Assembly (NCBI GenBank): GCA_029260495.1
Contig: JAJDDD010000006.1
Span: 248,001 to 312,000 of the forward strand
Length of the DNA stretch: 64,000 bases
Source of the DNA: Phycisphaerales bacterium
Lineage (GTDB): Bacteria; Planctomycetota; Phycisphaerae; Phycisphaerales; UBA1924
Reading direction: 5' to 3'
Within the stretch, counting starts at the first letter, position 1. Each line of letters starts with the position of its first letter. Below, piece by piece: positions 8,450 to 16,625 of this stretch. The position numbers and the translations under genes are program-made. The notes beneath the pieces are model-generated. The model was given only the letters and a program-made list of their open reading frames with translations. It did not search any database and was not told the DNA's origin.

Positions 8450-9949
8450 ATGCAATCGCCACCTTCGGCACAGTCCAGACAAGCAGCGCGCGGCCATCGG
8501 CTTTTTTCGGTTCTTGGAATAGCCTGCGTGGTGAACGCGCTGCTGGTTGGCGCGTTCGTGTGGAAGGCGTGGCCGAACGTGACAGCGGAGCCTGATCTTT
8601 TGCGCGTAGGCGATGTGCGGGGGGATATTGAAGAGATTTTTAGAAAGGAACTGGAATGGGAGGAAGACAATGCGTGGCCGGTCTATCAGCGCATAAGCCA
8701 GAAATATCAATCGCTGGATCAGGAGTTTCAGGAGCGGACGGGTCATTTTGATTCGCGAGGAATATTGCACCGCGCGCTGTCTCGGTCCATGTCACGGCGC
8801 TACATGTATTCGAGCGATGTTCAACATGCGGCGACATTAAATCACACTTCAATGCATCACCCGCGCGTGATCACCTTCACAGAGGATGAGATTAACCTCG
8901 CGTGGGAGATGGCATTTCCGCTAGCTCAAGAGGTTGAAGAAGCATCGAGTCTACGTGGAATGGCGCCTCGTGTAGAGGAGCCGGATAGAAAACATGAGGC
9001 CGTATGGATTTCAACGGAGCTCGTTATCTGGCACATCGACTCGCTTTTGTTTGGCGGATTGAATGTGGCGATCAACGACGCGCATTGGCAAGATGCAGTT
9101 CGATGGCTCGAAGCCATCAATCGTGTGAGCAATCAGCAAGCGGGTCTGCTGATTTTTTCAGGATGGGTCTACGCAAACATGAGAATGGAATCTGCTTTAT
9201 GGAGTCTGACAGCAGGTGTCAATCAGCATGATATGTCGGCGGATGATGCTCAGCAGCTACTCAGTGCTTTAGAGATGTTGTCGCTGAGCAAGGAATCACT
9301 CGATCTCGCGTTGCGAACTGAAAGCAGGCGCATGTCCAGACAAGCTGTCGAAAGGTTTGACCATCATGGCCGGATGATGATCTGGAAATACAAATGGGGG
9401 ATACGGAGTGAGTTCAGGCCCTGGGGTCACGTCATAAGCTACTTTCAGAAGTTAAGCGGCGTTGACGTTCCGCTTGTCGCCCGGCTGTTGAACTGTTTGT
9501 CATTTGATGTGCCGACATGGGATGATGTGCAGCAAGAGATTCACAGCGAGTGTGAGTTTACGCAGCAGCTTTGGGACGAATGGAGTGTCCCGATGCCTAC
9601 TTACGATCAGGTCATGGAAGACGCGCCTGCAATTCTATCTTCGTTGAGGGTGCCATTGGTTCGTGGATGGGTTCTAGGACATTTGTATGAAACCAAACTG
9701 CGGAAGACCGTCCTTCGCGTAATGCTTCGGCTTGAAATTTATCATGCCAAATTTGGCAAATGGCCGGATCAACTCGTCGACGCGATGTCTGTAGAAGACA
9801 CCATCGATCCAATTACTGGTTCGCCCTTTGTTTACGAACGGATTCCTGAGGACGAAGACCGACCGTACCTCTTGAAAACGACTTCGCCGCTCGTGCCTGG
9901 GAGGGTTGGTCACGACGGCATCGTGAACTACCGGCCGCAATTTGATTGA
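8450..9949 (+). CDS. Membrane-anchored protein of the same unnamed family (copy 2)
   Basis: 499 aa from ATG 8450, supported by TGGAG about 9 nt upstream. Organised like the preceding gene: short N-terminus, one membrane helix (VVNALLVGAFVWKAWPN), the EEDNAWPVYQRI motif, a long helical region, then LRVMLRLEIYHAKFGKWP and IDPITGSPFVYE. Its codon use is less G-ending than copy 1, so the duplication is not very recent or the copies evolve under different pressures. There is no recognisable catalytic motif. A 93-bp gap separates the copies. No function can be assigned; an envelope role is inferred from topology only. Confidence 0.7.
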   Translation: MQSPPSAQSRQAARGHRLFSVLGIACVVNALLVGAFVWKAWPNVTAEPDLLRVGDVRGDIEEIFRKELEWEEDNAWPVYQRISQKYQSLDQEFQERTGHFDSRGILHRALSRSMSRRYMYSSDVQHAATLNHTSMHHPRVITFTEDEINLAWEMAFPLAQEVEEASSLRGMAPRVEEPDRKHEAVWISTELVIWHIDSLLFGGLNVAINDAHWQDAVRWLEAINRVSNQQAGLLIFSGWVYANMRMESALWSLTAGVNQHDMSADDAQQLLSALEMLSLSKESLDLALRTESRRMSRQAVERFDHHGRMMIWKYKWGIRSEFRPWGHVISYFQKLSGVDVPLVARLLNCLSFDVPTWDDVQQEIHSECEFTQQLWDEWSVPMPTYDQVMEDAPAILSSLRVPLVRGWVLGHLYETKLRKTVLRVMLRLEIYHAKFGKWPDQLVDAMSVEDTIDPITGSPFVYERIPEDEDRPYLLKTTSPLVPGRVGHDGIVNYRPQFD

Positions 9950-10064
9950 GACTGAGTAGTGATGGCGGGGTCTTCGACGTGAAGAGGACGATCCGCCATT
10001 TTCGTAAGATTCCGCCGCTTTCGGGCATTTTCGCTGGATTGGCGCGTGGCTTGTGGCCGAGGGC

Positions 10065-10070
10065 TATAAT
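10065..10070 (+). promoter_or_regulatory. Possible -10 element upstream of the RRM gene
   Basis: A perfect TATAAT at 10065-10070 stands out in a GC-rich 245-bp gap. No good -35 lies at the ideal distance: TTGGCG at 10039-10044 is 20 bp away. If real, transcription would start near 10077 and give a leader of about 115 nt before the start codon at 10195, which would suit the leader-based control often seen for cold-inducible RNA-binding proteins. That last step is inference. Confidence 0.3.
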
Positions 10071-10194
10071 GTCTGTGCCTGCGGTGTTGGGGTTTTCCCA
10101 GCAAGGCAGGCCCAGTTTGATGGACCGATCGCCCCGCCCGAGTCGCAGAGGTTCCATGTTTCTTTTTCAGCGTCGGGTAAGGATCGAGTTCGCA

Positions 10195-10551
10195 ATGAAG
10201 CGAGTATATGTCGGTAATCTTCCATACAGTATGAATGATGATGGTCTCAGTGATCTCTTTGGAGAGCATGGGGCGGTGGCGTCGGCCAGAGTGATCGTAG
10301 ACCGGGAAACTGGTCGATCGCGCGGGTTCGGATTTGTCGAGTTTGACGCGGACGGTGAAGGCGATACAGCCATCACCGCGATGAATGGACATGAAATTGA
10401 TGGCCGGGCCCTGACTGTCAACGAAGCCCGACCGCGCGAAGAGCGTGGCGGCGGCGGTGGTGGCGGCTATCGCGGCGGCGGTGGCGGTGGCGGTGGCGGT
10501 GGTCATCGCGGCGGCGGCGGCGGACGATCGCAGGATCGCGGCGGCTGGTGA
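10195..10551 (+). CDS. Glycine-rich RRM RNA-binding protein
   Basis: 118 aa. The frame is open much further upstream, but ATG 10195 begins the RRM directly and has AAGGA about 11 nt before it. Residues 1-80 are one RNA recognition motif: RNP2 is VYVGNL at residues 4-9 and RNP1 is RGFGFVEF near residues 43-50, with the aromatic positions intact. The tail (about 84-118) is almost pure Gly with scattered Arg, Tyr and His, like RGG-type tails that favour RNA binding and self-association. This is the architecture of bacterial Rbp and plant GRP proteins, linked to cold response. A strong terminator follows at 10594-10625, so it is probably monocistronic. Confidence 0.92.
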   Translation: MKRVYVGNLPYSMNDDGLSDLFGEHGAVASARVIVDRETGRSRGFGFVEFDADGEGDTAITAMNGHEIDGRALTVNEARPREERGGGGGGGYRGGGGGGGGGGHRGGGGGRSQDRGGW

Positions 10552-10593
10552 ATCACCCCTGAAGTGTCAATAAACACCCTTTGAGAATACGAG

Positions 10594-10625
10594 AGGGAGG
10601 CCGCCTGAGTGTGGCCTCCCTTTTT
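10594..10625 (+). terminator. Rho-independent terminator of the RRM gene
   Basis: GGGAGGCC (10595-10602), 10-nt loop, GGCCTCCC (10613-10620), then TTTTT (10621-10625). The stem is perfect and can add an A-T pair at the base. It lies 43 nt after the RRM stop codon. Confidence 0.93.
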
Positions 10626-10663
10626 CATGCGCGCGATCTGAGAGACTCGTACAATGGGCGTCT

Positions 10664-11233
10664 ATGCGATCGTTGTTCGACATCCTGGCGCCGGCGCTTG
10701 TGGGCGTGGCGCTGGTTGCGATTGCTCCAGGAGGATGCTCTACGATGACAGCGACGGATGAGCCGGGGACGAAATCGGGAGCGGGTGAACGTTCTCCAGG
10801 TGAGCGTGAGATTGCTGGGCGCGTTGATGCTGAGGCTGAAATCCGGGAGTTGCACGAGTTCTTTGAGCGTTGGTATCGGGGGGATACCGAGGAAACGGAG
10901 ACCGCCTTTGTGCGGTTTGGGGCGGCGCTGGGGCCTGGTTTTCGTTTGGTTTCTCCGGAAGGCGATGTGTATGACCGCCGGGCGATTTTGGATGCTGTGC
11001 GCAAGGGGCACAGCGCAGAGGGCGACGTGCGCATCTGGATTGAGAACATCAAGGTGCGGAAGATTGGCAGGGAGTCAATCTTTGCGACGTATGAAGAATG
11101 GCAAAGCTCGCAAGGTGAAACGACGGGGCGCATCAGCACGGTTCTTTTCAAGATTGACCCACACGGATTCAACGGCGTGCTCTGGATGCACGTTCATGAG
11201 ACGTGGCTTCCTGGGGGAGGGAGCGAGCGATGA
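10664..11233 (+). CDS. Exported NTF2-like (SnoaL/DUF4440-type) protein, possible lipoprotein
   Basis: 189 aa. The first 25 residues are a signal sequence ending in APGGCS, which could be a weak lipobox (Pro at -3 is atypical) or an ordinary cleavage region. Residues about 55-185 look like an NTF2-like cone fold: an early helix (IRELHEFFERWYRGD), a region around FVRFGAALGPGFRLVSPEGD, and a final strand GVLWMHVHETWLP. Such domains serve as small-ligand binding or enzyme modules, and no catalytic residues can be named. Its stop overlaps the start of the DUF721 gene (ATGA at 11230-11233), so the two are translated together. Confidence 0.65.
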   Translation: MRSLFDILAPALVGVALVAIAPGGCSTMTATDEPGTKSGAGERSPGEREIAGRVDAEAEIRELHEFFERWYRGDTEETETAFVRFGAALGPGFRLVSPEGDVYDRRAILDAVRKGHSAEGDVRIWIENIKVRKIGRESIFATYEEWQSSQGETTGRISTVLFKIDPHGFNGVLWMHVHETWLPGGGSER

Positions 11234-11625
11234 AGGATCAGGCAGCGATCGCGAGGATTCAGTCGCTGCGCGCCGCGCGGGCCCGGCCGAATCGGGCGGT
11301 TTCGTTGGGGACGGTTCTGGCGGGGGAATCGCACAGTCTGGATGATCGGCATAGCCGGCTTGGCGCCGTCGGAGAGGCGTGGCTGGCGACGTGCCCGGCG
11401 GATCTCATAGCGCGGACGGCGATCTCGAAGGTTTCGCGCGGGGTGGTGACGGTGGCTGTCGGTGACGCTTCTGCACGATTCCGGATAGATCGTGCTCTTC
11501 GTGAGGGGCTTGAGGGGGAGTTGATTCGCGCTTCGAAGACGCCGATTCGCCGGGTGAAGGTGCAGGTTGTCGCTTCCCCCGCCGTCGGGCGCTCAGGCGG
11601 TCCTTACCGGACGACACGCCAATAA
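11230..11625 (+). CDS. DUF721 / DciA-like protein
   Basis: 131 aa from ATG 11230, which overlaps the previous stop by 4 nt (ATGA). The core, about residues 40-110, has the DUF721 pattern: a helix (GEAWLATCPADLIARTAISK), a strand pair (GVVTVAVGDASARFRI), a helix (LREGLEGELIRAS) and a closing strand (IRRVKVQVV). DUF721 includes DciA, the helicase operator that replaces DnaC in most bacteria and loads DnaB at the origin. Whether this copy does that is inference. The coding end (to 11625) precedes the spoVR start by 28 nt. Confidence 0.7.
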   Translation: MKDQAAIARIQSLRAARARPNRAVSLGTVLAGESHSLDDRHSRLGAVGEAWLATCPADLIARTAISKVSRGVVTVAVGDASARFRIDRALREGLEGELIRASKTPIRRVKVQVVASPAVGRSGGPYRTTRQ

Positions 11626-11653
11626 ACCGGTGTCCTGCGCACAAGGTCCGGCC

Positions 11654-13228
11654 ATGTTCGGACCGATATCATCCGATATGTCTCGCCGCGCCAATACAGA
11701 CCTTTCTCCTGAGCTGCTCACGCATATGCGCGCGATCAAGGCGAAGGCGACCGAGTACGGGTTGACGTTTTATGAAGTTATCTTCGAGGTGCTCGACTTC
11801 GAGACGATGAACCAGATTGCGGCGTATGGCGGATTTCCGATTCGCTATCCGCATTGGCGCTGGGGCATGGAATACGAAAAGCTCTGCAAGCGCGACGCGT
11901 ACGGGCTTGGGCGCATTTATGAGATGGTTGTCAACACCGATCCATGCTATGCGTACTTGCAGGAATCGAACTCTGTCACCGATCAGAAACTGGTGATGGC
12001 GCATGTGTATGGGCATGCGGATTTCTTTCTGAATAACGCGTGGTTTAGCGAGACCAATCGCCGGATGATGGACGAAATGGCGAACCACGCGACGCGTGTG
12101 CGCCGGCATGTCGAGCGCGAGGGATCTGAAATAGTCGAGCAGTTTCTGGATATATGCCACACGATCGAGCATTTGATCGATCCGCATTCGGTTTTCGTCA
12201 AGCGTGAAAGCCAGTCTGGGCGGCGGCGGGGGAGTTATCAGGATGCGCAGTCCAGCTTTGAGCCGGACAAGCTTCCGGCGAAGTCCTACATGGAGCCTTA
12301 TATCAATCCGCCCAGAGCGCTGGAGGCGCAGCGCATCGAACACGAGGAAAAGCTCAAGGCCAGCGAGAAAGTTCCGGCCCAGCCTACGCGCGATCTGCTG
12401 CTTTTCTTGTTGCAGAACGCACGGCTTGAGCCGTGGCAACATGACATTCTCTCGCTGATTCGTGATGAAGCGTATTACTACGCCCCGCAGGGCATGACCA
12501 AGGTCATGAACGAGGGGTGGGCGAGCTATTGGCACTCGAAGATGATGACCCAGCACTTCCTTGAAGCGAGCGAAATTATCGACTACGCGGAACAACACTC
12601 CGGCGTCGTCTATATGGCGCCTGGTGGTTTTAATCCTTACAAGATTGGGATTGAGATGTTCAAGGACATCGAGCGCCGCTGGAATAAGGGTCAGCACGGG
12701 GCTGCATGGGAGTCGCTTGACAATCTTGGGGCGCGCAACGCATTTGATGATAAGTCAATGATGGGTCGGGAGAAGATTTTCGAGGTGTCGCGCATTTATA
12801 ATGATGTGAACTTCATTGATGAGTTTCTGACGCCGGAGTTCGTTGAGAAACACAAGATGTACCGCTGCGCGACGGACCCGCACACTGGTGAGGTGAAGAT
12901 CGTTTCGCGTGACTTCCAGGAGATCAAGCAAATGCTGCTTTATCGCCTGACGAATATGGGGCAGCCGTATATTTACGCAGTCGATGCGAACTATCTCAAT
13001 CGGGGTGAGCTTTTCCTGGCGCAGCAATGGAACGGGCTTGATATTGAAATAAAGTCAGCCGTCGAGGTGCTGCGCAATTTGCGCAAGTTGTGGGGACGGC
13101 CTGTTCACTTGCAGGCGCGCATTGAAGAGGCGATGCACCTTTTCACCTGCGAAGACGCTGACGAAGAGCACATCAAGCGGGAAAAGATCACCGATGAAAC
13201 GCCGGCGCCGGCGCACATCATAACATAG
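11654..13228 (+). CDS. spoVR: SpoVR family protein
   Basis: About 524 aa. I chose ATG 11654 because AAGG lies 7 nt upstream; ATG 11678 is also possible, and the open frame from 11567 would overlap the DUF721 gene. SpoVR-family landmarks are present: [51 protein letters not shown] and [14 protein letters not shown]-type text (here [12 protein letters not shown]). The biochemical role of SpoVR is unsettled; it was named for a Bacillus spore-cortex defect. In many bacteria it sits with a PrkA kinase and a YeaH-type protein, but neither is here. It may be co-transcribed with the two genes before it. Confidence 0.93.
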   Translation: MFGPISSDMSRRANTDLSPELLTHMRAIKAKATEYGLTFYEVIFEVLDFETMNQIAAYGGFPIRYPHWRWGMEYEKLCKRDAYGLGRIYEMVVNTDPCYAYLQESNSVTDQKLVMAHVYGHADFFLNNAWFSETNRRMMDEMANHATRVRRHVEREGSEIVEQFLDICHTIEHLIDPHSVFVKRESQSGRRRGSYQDAQSSFEPDKLPAKSYMEPYINPPRALEAQRIEHEEKLKASEKVPAQPTRDLLLFLLQNARLEPWQHDILSLIRDEAYYYAPQGMTKVMNEGWASYWHSKMMTQHFLEASEIIDYAEQHSGVVYMAPGGFNPYKIGIEMFKDIERRWNKGQHGAAWESLDNLGARNAFDDKSMMGREKIFEVSRIYNDVNFIDEFLTPEFVEKHKMYRCATDPHTGEVKIVSRDFQEIKQMLLYRLTNMGQPYIYAVDANYLNRGELFLAQQWNGLDIEIKSAVEVLRNLRKLWGRPVHLQARIEEAMHLFTCEDADEEHIKREKITDETPAPAHIIT

Positions 13229-13249
13229 CACGAACACCCGCAGCTCTCT

Positions 13250-14182
13250 TCATGCGCGCGGGTGAAACCGCTCGTGGATGTCTTTGAGCCGTGCTCGGTC
13301 AACGTGTGTGTAGATCTGTGTTGTGGTGACATCCGCGTGGCCAAGCAGCTCCTGCACGACGCGCAGGTCAGCGCCGCCGATGAGCAGGTGTGTGGCAAAT
13401 GAGTGCCGGAGCGTGTGGGGATGGACATCGCGGATGCCGGCTTTGGCTGCGGCGCGTTTGACGATCTGCCAGATCGCGACGCGCTCGAGCGGGCGGCCGG
13501 TGCGAGAGAGGAAGATGCAGTCTTCGTCACGGTTGTCGGGCTTGAGGAGCCTTTCCCGGCATTCAGCGACATACTGCTCCAGCGCGCATTCTGCGGGCTC
13601 GCCCATCGGAACGAGCCTTTCTTTTCCGCCTTTTCCGGAGATGCGCACGACGCCAAGTGTTTCATGAACATCGCGCAGGCGCACCGTCGCAGCCTCCGAA
13701 GCGCGCATGCCGCAGGCGTACATCATTTCGAGAAGGGCTCGGTCGCGCAGCCAGAGGGGCAGGGTGTTCGGCTTGTTATTTTCCGTAGGTGTCGGCGCTT
13801 CCACCAGAGCTCGCGCCTGGTTGGGCGAAAGCACGCCGGGAATTCGGCGCCAGCGCGTTGGCTGTTCCAACCAGTCCGCGGGGTTGACTTCAATGCGTCC
13901 GTTGGCGTGCAGCCATTTAAAGAGCATCTTGATGGTGGCGAGATGGCGAGCGATCGAAGAGGCAGCCATGCCGCGCTGGCGTTTGAGCTCGACAAGGTGT
14001 TTGGATAAATCGCGCGGACCTACTTGTTCAATGTTCCCCTGGCCAGCAGCGAGCAAGTCCTCGAAGAGATCGCGCAAATCTCGCCCGTAGGCGTCAATGG
14101 TGTTGGCGCTCAGGCCGCATTCGACGCGAATGAACGTGAGGAACCCTTCGCGGACAGTATGAAAATCAGTCGGTCGAACCAT
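13250..14182 (-). CDS. xerD: Tyrosine recombinase XerD/XerC
   Basis: 310 aa, normal length. It catalyses site-specific recombination that resolves chromosome dimers at dif, usually with a partner Xer protein and FtsK. An N-terminal SAM-like core-binding domain (about 1-105) includes LSANTIDAYGRDL. The catalytic domain has all active-site residues: R160 (ACGMRASEA), K184 (SGKGGKER), H256 and R259 (HTLRHSFATH), H282 (LLGHADV) and the nucleophile Y291 (TQIYTHVD). XerD rather than XerC is a guess. Convergent with spoVR with only 21 bp between stops, and no integrase-type neighbours or att repeats, so a housekeeping enzyme is more likely than a mobile element. Confidence 0.92.
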   Translation of the reverse strand: MVRPTDFHTVREGFLTFIRVECGLSANTIDAYGRDLRDLFEDLLAAGQGNIEQVGPRDLSKHLVELKRQRGMAASSIARHLATIKMLFKWLHANGRIEVNPADWLEQPTRWRRIPGVLSPNQARALVEAPTPTENNKPNTLPLWLRDRALLEMMYACGMRASEAATVRLRDVHETLGVVRISGKGGKERLVPMGEPAECALEQYVAECRERLLKPDNRDEDCIFLSRTGRPLERVAIWQIVKRAAAKAGIRDVHPHTLRHSFATHLLIGGADLRVVQELLGHADVTTTQIYTHVDRARLKDIHERFHPRA

Positions 14183-14309
14183 GGACCGCTCTCATCGGCC
14201 GGCGAGGCGAAGGAAGCTGATTTTCAATACTGCGCCGCGGAGAGTAGTTTGGAGGAGAGTTGCAATAATGACGGAGGGACGTGCCGCTGGGCGTCAGAGC
14301 TGGCGAGCT

Positions 14310-16079
14310 TTAGTTGGAAGGCGGGTAAAGAATCCAGTCGCCGGGCTCGTCATGTGCGCCGAAACTCCGGGCGGCGTCGGGAATCGGAGCGCCGTCTTTG
14401 TCCAGGAACGGCTGTCCGCCTTCATCAATTTGGTTGGCGCCGACGGAGTAAAGAAGGGGCGCGCCATCCTGGAGTTTGTAGCGCAGGGGCTTGCCGTCGA
14501 AGCGATCAAGCGGGAGGGTTGGCAGAAGATCCGGCGTGAGCTGCACGAGTGTTTCGGGGTAAGTGTGCTCCCTGCGTTTATAGAGTTCGAGCGCGATGAT
14601 CGCCCGGACAGCGTCGCGCTGAAGGCGAAGGATTTCTGCATGTCGGGCTGGACGATCGAGTGTTGGCATAAGAATCAGGATTGGAGAATACTTGAGCCGC
14701 GTGAGCATATTTCTATCGATCCGCTCCAGAAGCCCATTGAGGTCAAAGACAAGTTGTTGCCACAATGGAAGACCGGCAATGCGCTCCGTCTCATTCATGA
14801 TCTCGTCATATTTGTTGATGATTGTTTTGCGTGAAGCGATAACGGGCGCAAAGGCTGGGCCCGTGAAAGCCTTGGCGCTTAGTTCGAGGTTCGGCTCCAA
14901 GCCGATGTCGCTTCCGAGGCGCAAACCTTCGGGAGTAAGGCGTCCATCGCCAACGCCATCGTCGGAGTAGGCGCGCTGGATAATGTCATTGAACACGAGG
15001 CGTTCAGTTTGGAGAGCGGGGCGAACATCGAATGGGCCGCGCTCGAGATGATGTGCAAGTCGTGCAAGTTGTTCGTTTGATAAGACATCTGAGTACTCAT
15101 GCAGAATGTCTTGGAACGCGCTGAGTGCGAAGCTGTAAATAGCCATGTCAACAAGGACGTCGATCAACGTTTCTTGAACCCGTTCATGTGAGGCAATGCT
15201 GAGCACGGCAATAAGATTGTCTTCGACGCGCCCAGAATCTTTCTGTGTAGCGGCGAGTCTGGCGTCAGCAATAAGCAACTGGGCAGCTTTTCGCAGAGGG
15301 CCGAGGTGAGGCAAGAGCACTTCGAATAACATCGGGTTGGCGTTCTGTGATGGCGGACGTGGATCGCCGCCCATCGCAATTGCGATCTCTGGCTCAATCG
15401 CAGTGGTCCATGGGCGACCCAAATATGGCTTGCGGGCTGCCTGGCGGAAGAGCTCGAGCGCTTCGGATTTTTCTTTGATGAGCGCGACCTGCTCATCCCA
15501 GGTTTCATCGGCAGGCGACCTGGCCCAGATGTCTTTCACATGCTCAGGAAGCGGATAGAGACGAAGGATTGCCTTTCGATAGAGAGGCCAGGCGCGGTCC
15601 TGTTCGGGAATTGCTTCGATTTTGGCATTGGTCTCAGCGATGTAGTTGCGCGCGATGTTTGGTGAGCGCGTGTTGAAGCGGATGAACTCGAAGCTGTAAA
15701 TAAGAATGGCGAGAACAACAAAAGCGCCAACGAATTTGAGAGCTCGCATAGTGATTCTCCAGGGGAGTGGACGTGTACGGCGTTTGGCGCGGGTAATGAG
15801 CTTCGCAGCGGATTTGGAATCACCAAACGAGGTTGCAAGCTCTTCGGGAGTGGCGCCTGCTTTAACGCCGTCAGAAAAATGAGCGCAGAGCTCGCGCGCG
15901 ACATCTGCTCTTTCGAATCGCCAGAGTCTTGTGCTGCGAACGACCTTGGTCGCGAGCTGGCGAAGCGAATCAGGCAGCTCTGAGCATTCGATCACACTGC
16001 GCCAATCGAGTCGCGCGGTGAGCTTCCTGCGGAGGATGTCGCGGAGGGGCGTATGCGCAAGTTTGTTAAGGACACTCAC
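14310..16079 (-). CDS. Membrane protein with HAAS-like front end, 'AWPxY' family (copy 3), coupled to PadR
   Basis: 589 aa. Residues 1-110 are cytoplasmic. The stretch near 57-98 (ADVARELCAHFSDGVKAGAT, then ELATSFGDSKSAAKLI) resembles the helical HAAS/DUF1700-type domain that often partners PadR regulators. One membrane helix spans about 113-133. The outer part begins with EQDRAWPLYRKAILRLYPLP, continues as a long helical region, and ends with ALELYKRREHTYPETL, then LPLDRFDGKPLRY and LLYSVGANQIDEGG, which recall pseudopilin C-termini. Its ATG overlaps the padR stop by 4 nt. Closely related to 16626-18401. A PadR-linked envelope sensor is a plausible but unproven role. Confidence 0.72.
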   Translation of the reverse strand: MSVLNKLAHTPLRDILRRKLTARLDWRSVIECSELPDSLRQLATKVVRSTRLWRFERADVARELCAHFSDGVKAGATPEELATSFGDSKSAAKLITRAKRRTRPLPWRITMRALKFVGAFVVLAILIYSFEFIRFNTRSPNIARNYIAETNAKIEAIPEQDRAWPLYRKAILRLYPLPEHVKDIWARSPADETWDEQVALIKEKSEALELFRQAARKPYLGRPWTTAIEPEIAIAMGGDPRPPSQNANPMLFEVLLPHLGPLRKAAQLLIADARLAATQKDSGRVEDNLIAVLSIASHERVQETLIDVLVDMAIYSFALSAFQDILHEYSDVLSNEQLARLAHHLERGPFDVRPALQTERLVFNDIIQRAYSDDGVGDGRLTPEGLRLGSDIGLEPNLELSAKAFTGPAFAPVIASRKTIINKYDEIMNETERIAGLPLWQQLVFDLNGLLERIDRNMLTRLKYSPILILMPTLDRPARHAEILRLQRDAVRAIIALELYKRREHTYPETLVQLTPDLLPTLPLDRFDGKPLRYKLQDGAPLLYSVGANQIDEGGQPFLDKDGAPIPDAARSFGAHDEPGDWILYPPSN

Positions 16080-16444
16080 AGAGCGATCCCTGGCTGAGTG
16101 AAGCAGGCCGGCATGGCGCGGGCCAGACCCAGCGAAGCGAGGGCGGCCGTCATGGTCTGAAGTTCTTTGGCGCTGCTGGCAAGCTGGCGTTTGCCCTTGG
16201 TTGTTAAGCGGTAGTACTTACGTTTTCTGCCCGATGGAGCATCGCGCCAGACGCCTTTGATAAGGGCCTTGGCTTCAAGGTTGTAAAGCATGGGGTACAG
16301 GGTTGATTGCCCCATCGCCAGGACGCCATCCGTTTGGCTGGCGAGAGACTGGACGAGCTCGTAGCCGTACATTTCCTGGTTTTCAAGGAGTTTAAGGACG
16401 GCGGCAGGGCCGACGCCGCGCATAAGTTCTCGTTCGAGTCGCAT
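16076..16444 (-). CDS. PadR family transcriptional regulator
   Basis: 122 aa from ATG 16444 (MRLERELMRG); starts at 16501 or 16492 would extend across the palindrome and are less likely. It has the PadR winged helix: AAVLKLLENQEMYGYELVQS, GQSTLYPMLYNLEAKALIKG, then GRKRKYYRLTTKGKRQL. PadR proteins repress nearby genes, often efflux or membrane genes, as dimers. The gene overlaps the start of the HAAS-like membrane protein by 4 nt (ATGA), so both are made from one message. The inverted repeat at 16477-16497 lies about 33 bp upstream, fitting autoregulation of the pair. Confidence 0.9.
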   Translation of the reverse strand: MRLERELMRGVGPAAVLKLLENQEMYGYELVQSLASQTDGVLAMGQSTLYPMLYNLEAKALIKGVWRDAPSGRKRKYYRLTTKGKRQLASSAKELQTMTAALASLGLARAMPACFTQPGIAL

Positions 16445-16476
16445 GGGAGGGATCTCTGGATGGTAGTTGTCGTGGG

Positions 16477-16497
16477 ATACTATGTAAAGCATAGTAT
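16477..16497. promoter_or_regulatory. Candidate PadR operator, perfect 8-bp inverted repeat
   Basis: ATACTATG (16477-16484), spacer TAAAG, CATAGTAT (16490-16497). PadR sites typically have the core ATGT-N8-ACAT or a close variant, and this AT-rich palindrome includes TATG...CATA in that arrangement. It is just upstream of padR on the minus strand and 129 bp downstream of the stop region of no other gene on that strand, so control of the padR-membrane protein pair is the simplest reading. Confidence 0.6.
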
Positions 16498-16625
16498 GCA
16501 ATTGTACGAAGAAAAATCAAGGGAGTTTCTGGGAATTTGGAAGTTTGGAGGCTGGGCGGGGTGTTCTTGGCTGTTTGTCCTTCGTCCGTATCGAGCGGGC
16601 GCATCGCGGGAAAGGTTGCGACGCG

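Noticed and set aside
10446-10530. GGC/GGT repeat tract as a microsatellite or CRISPR-like repeat
   Set aside because: It is the coding sequence of the glycine-rich tail of the RRM protein; there is no spacer structure.
13250-14182. Tyrosine recombinase as the integrase of a mobile element
   Set aside because: XerD-like length and motifs, no adjacent tRNA, no att repeats, no phage or cargo genes.
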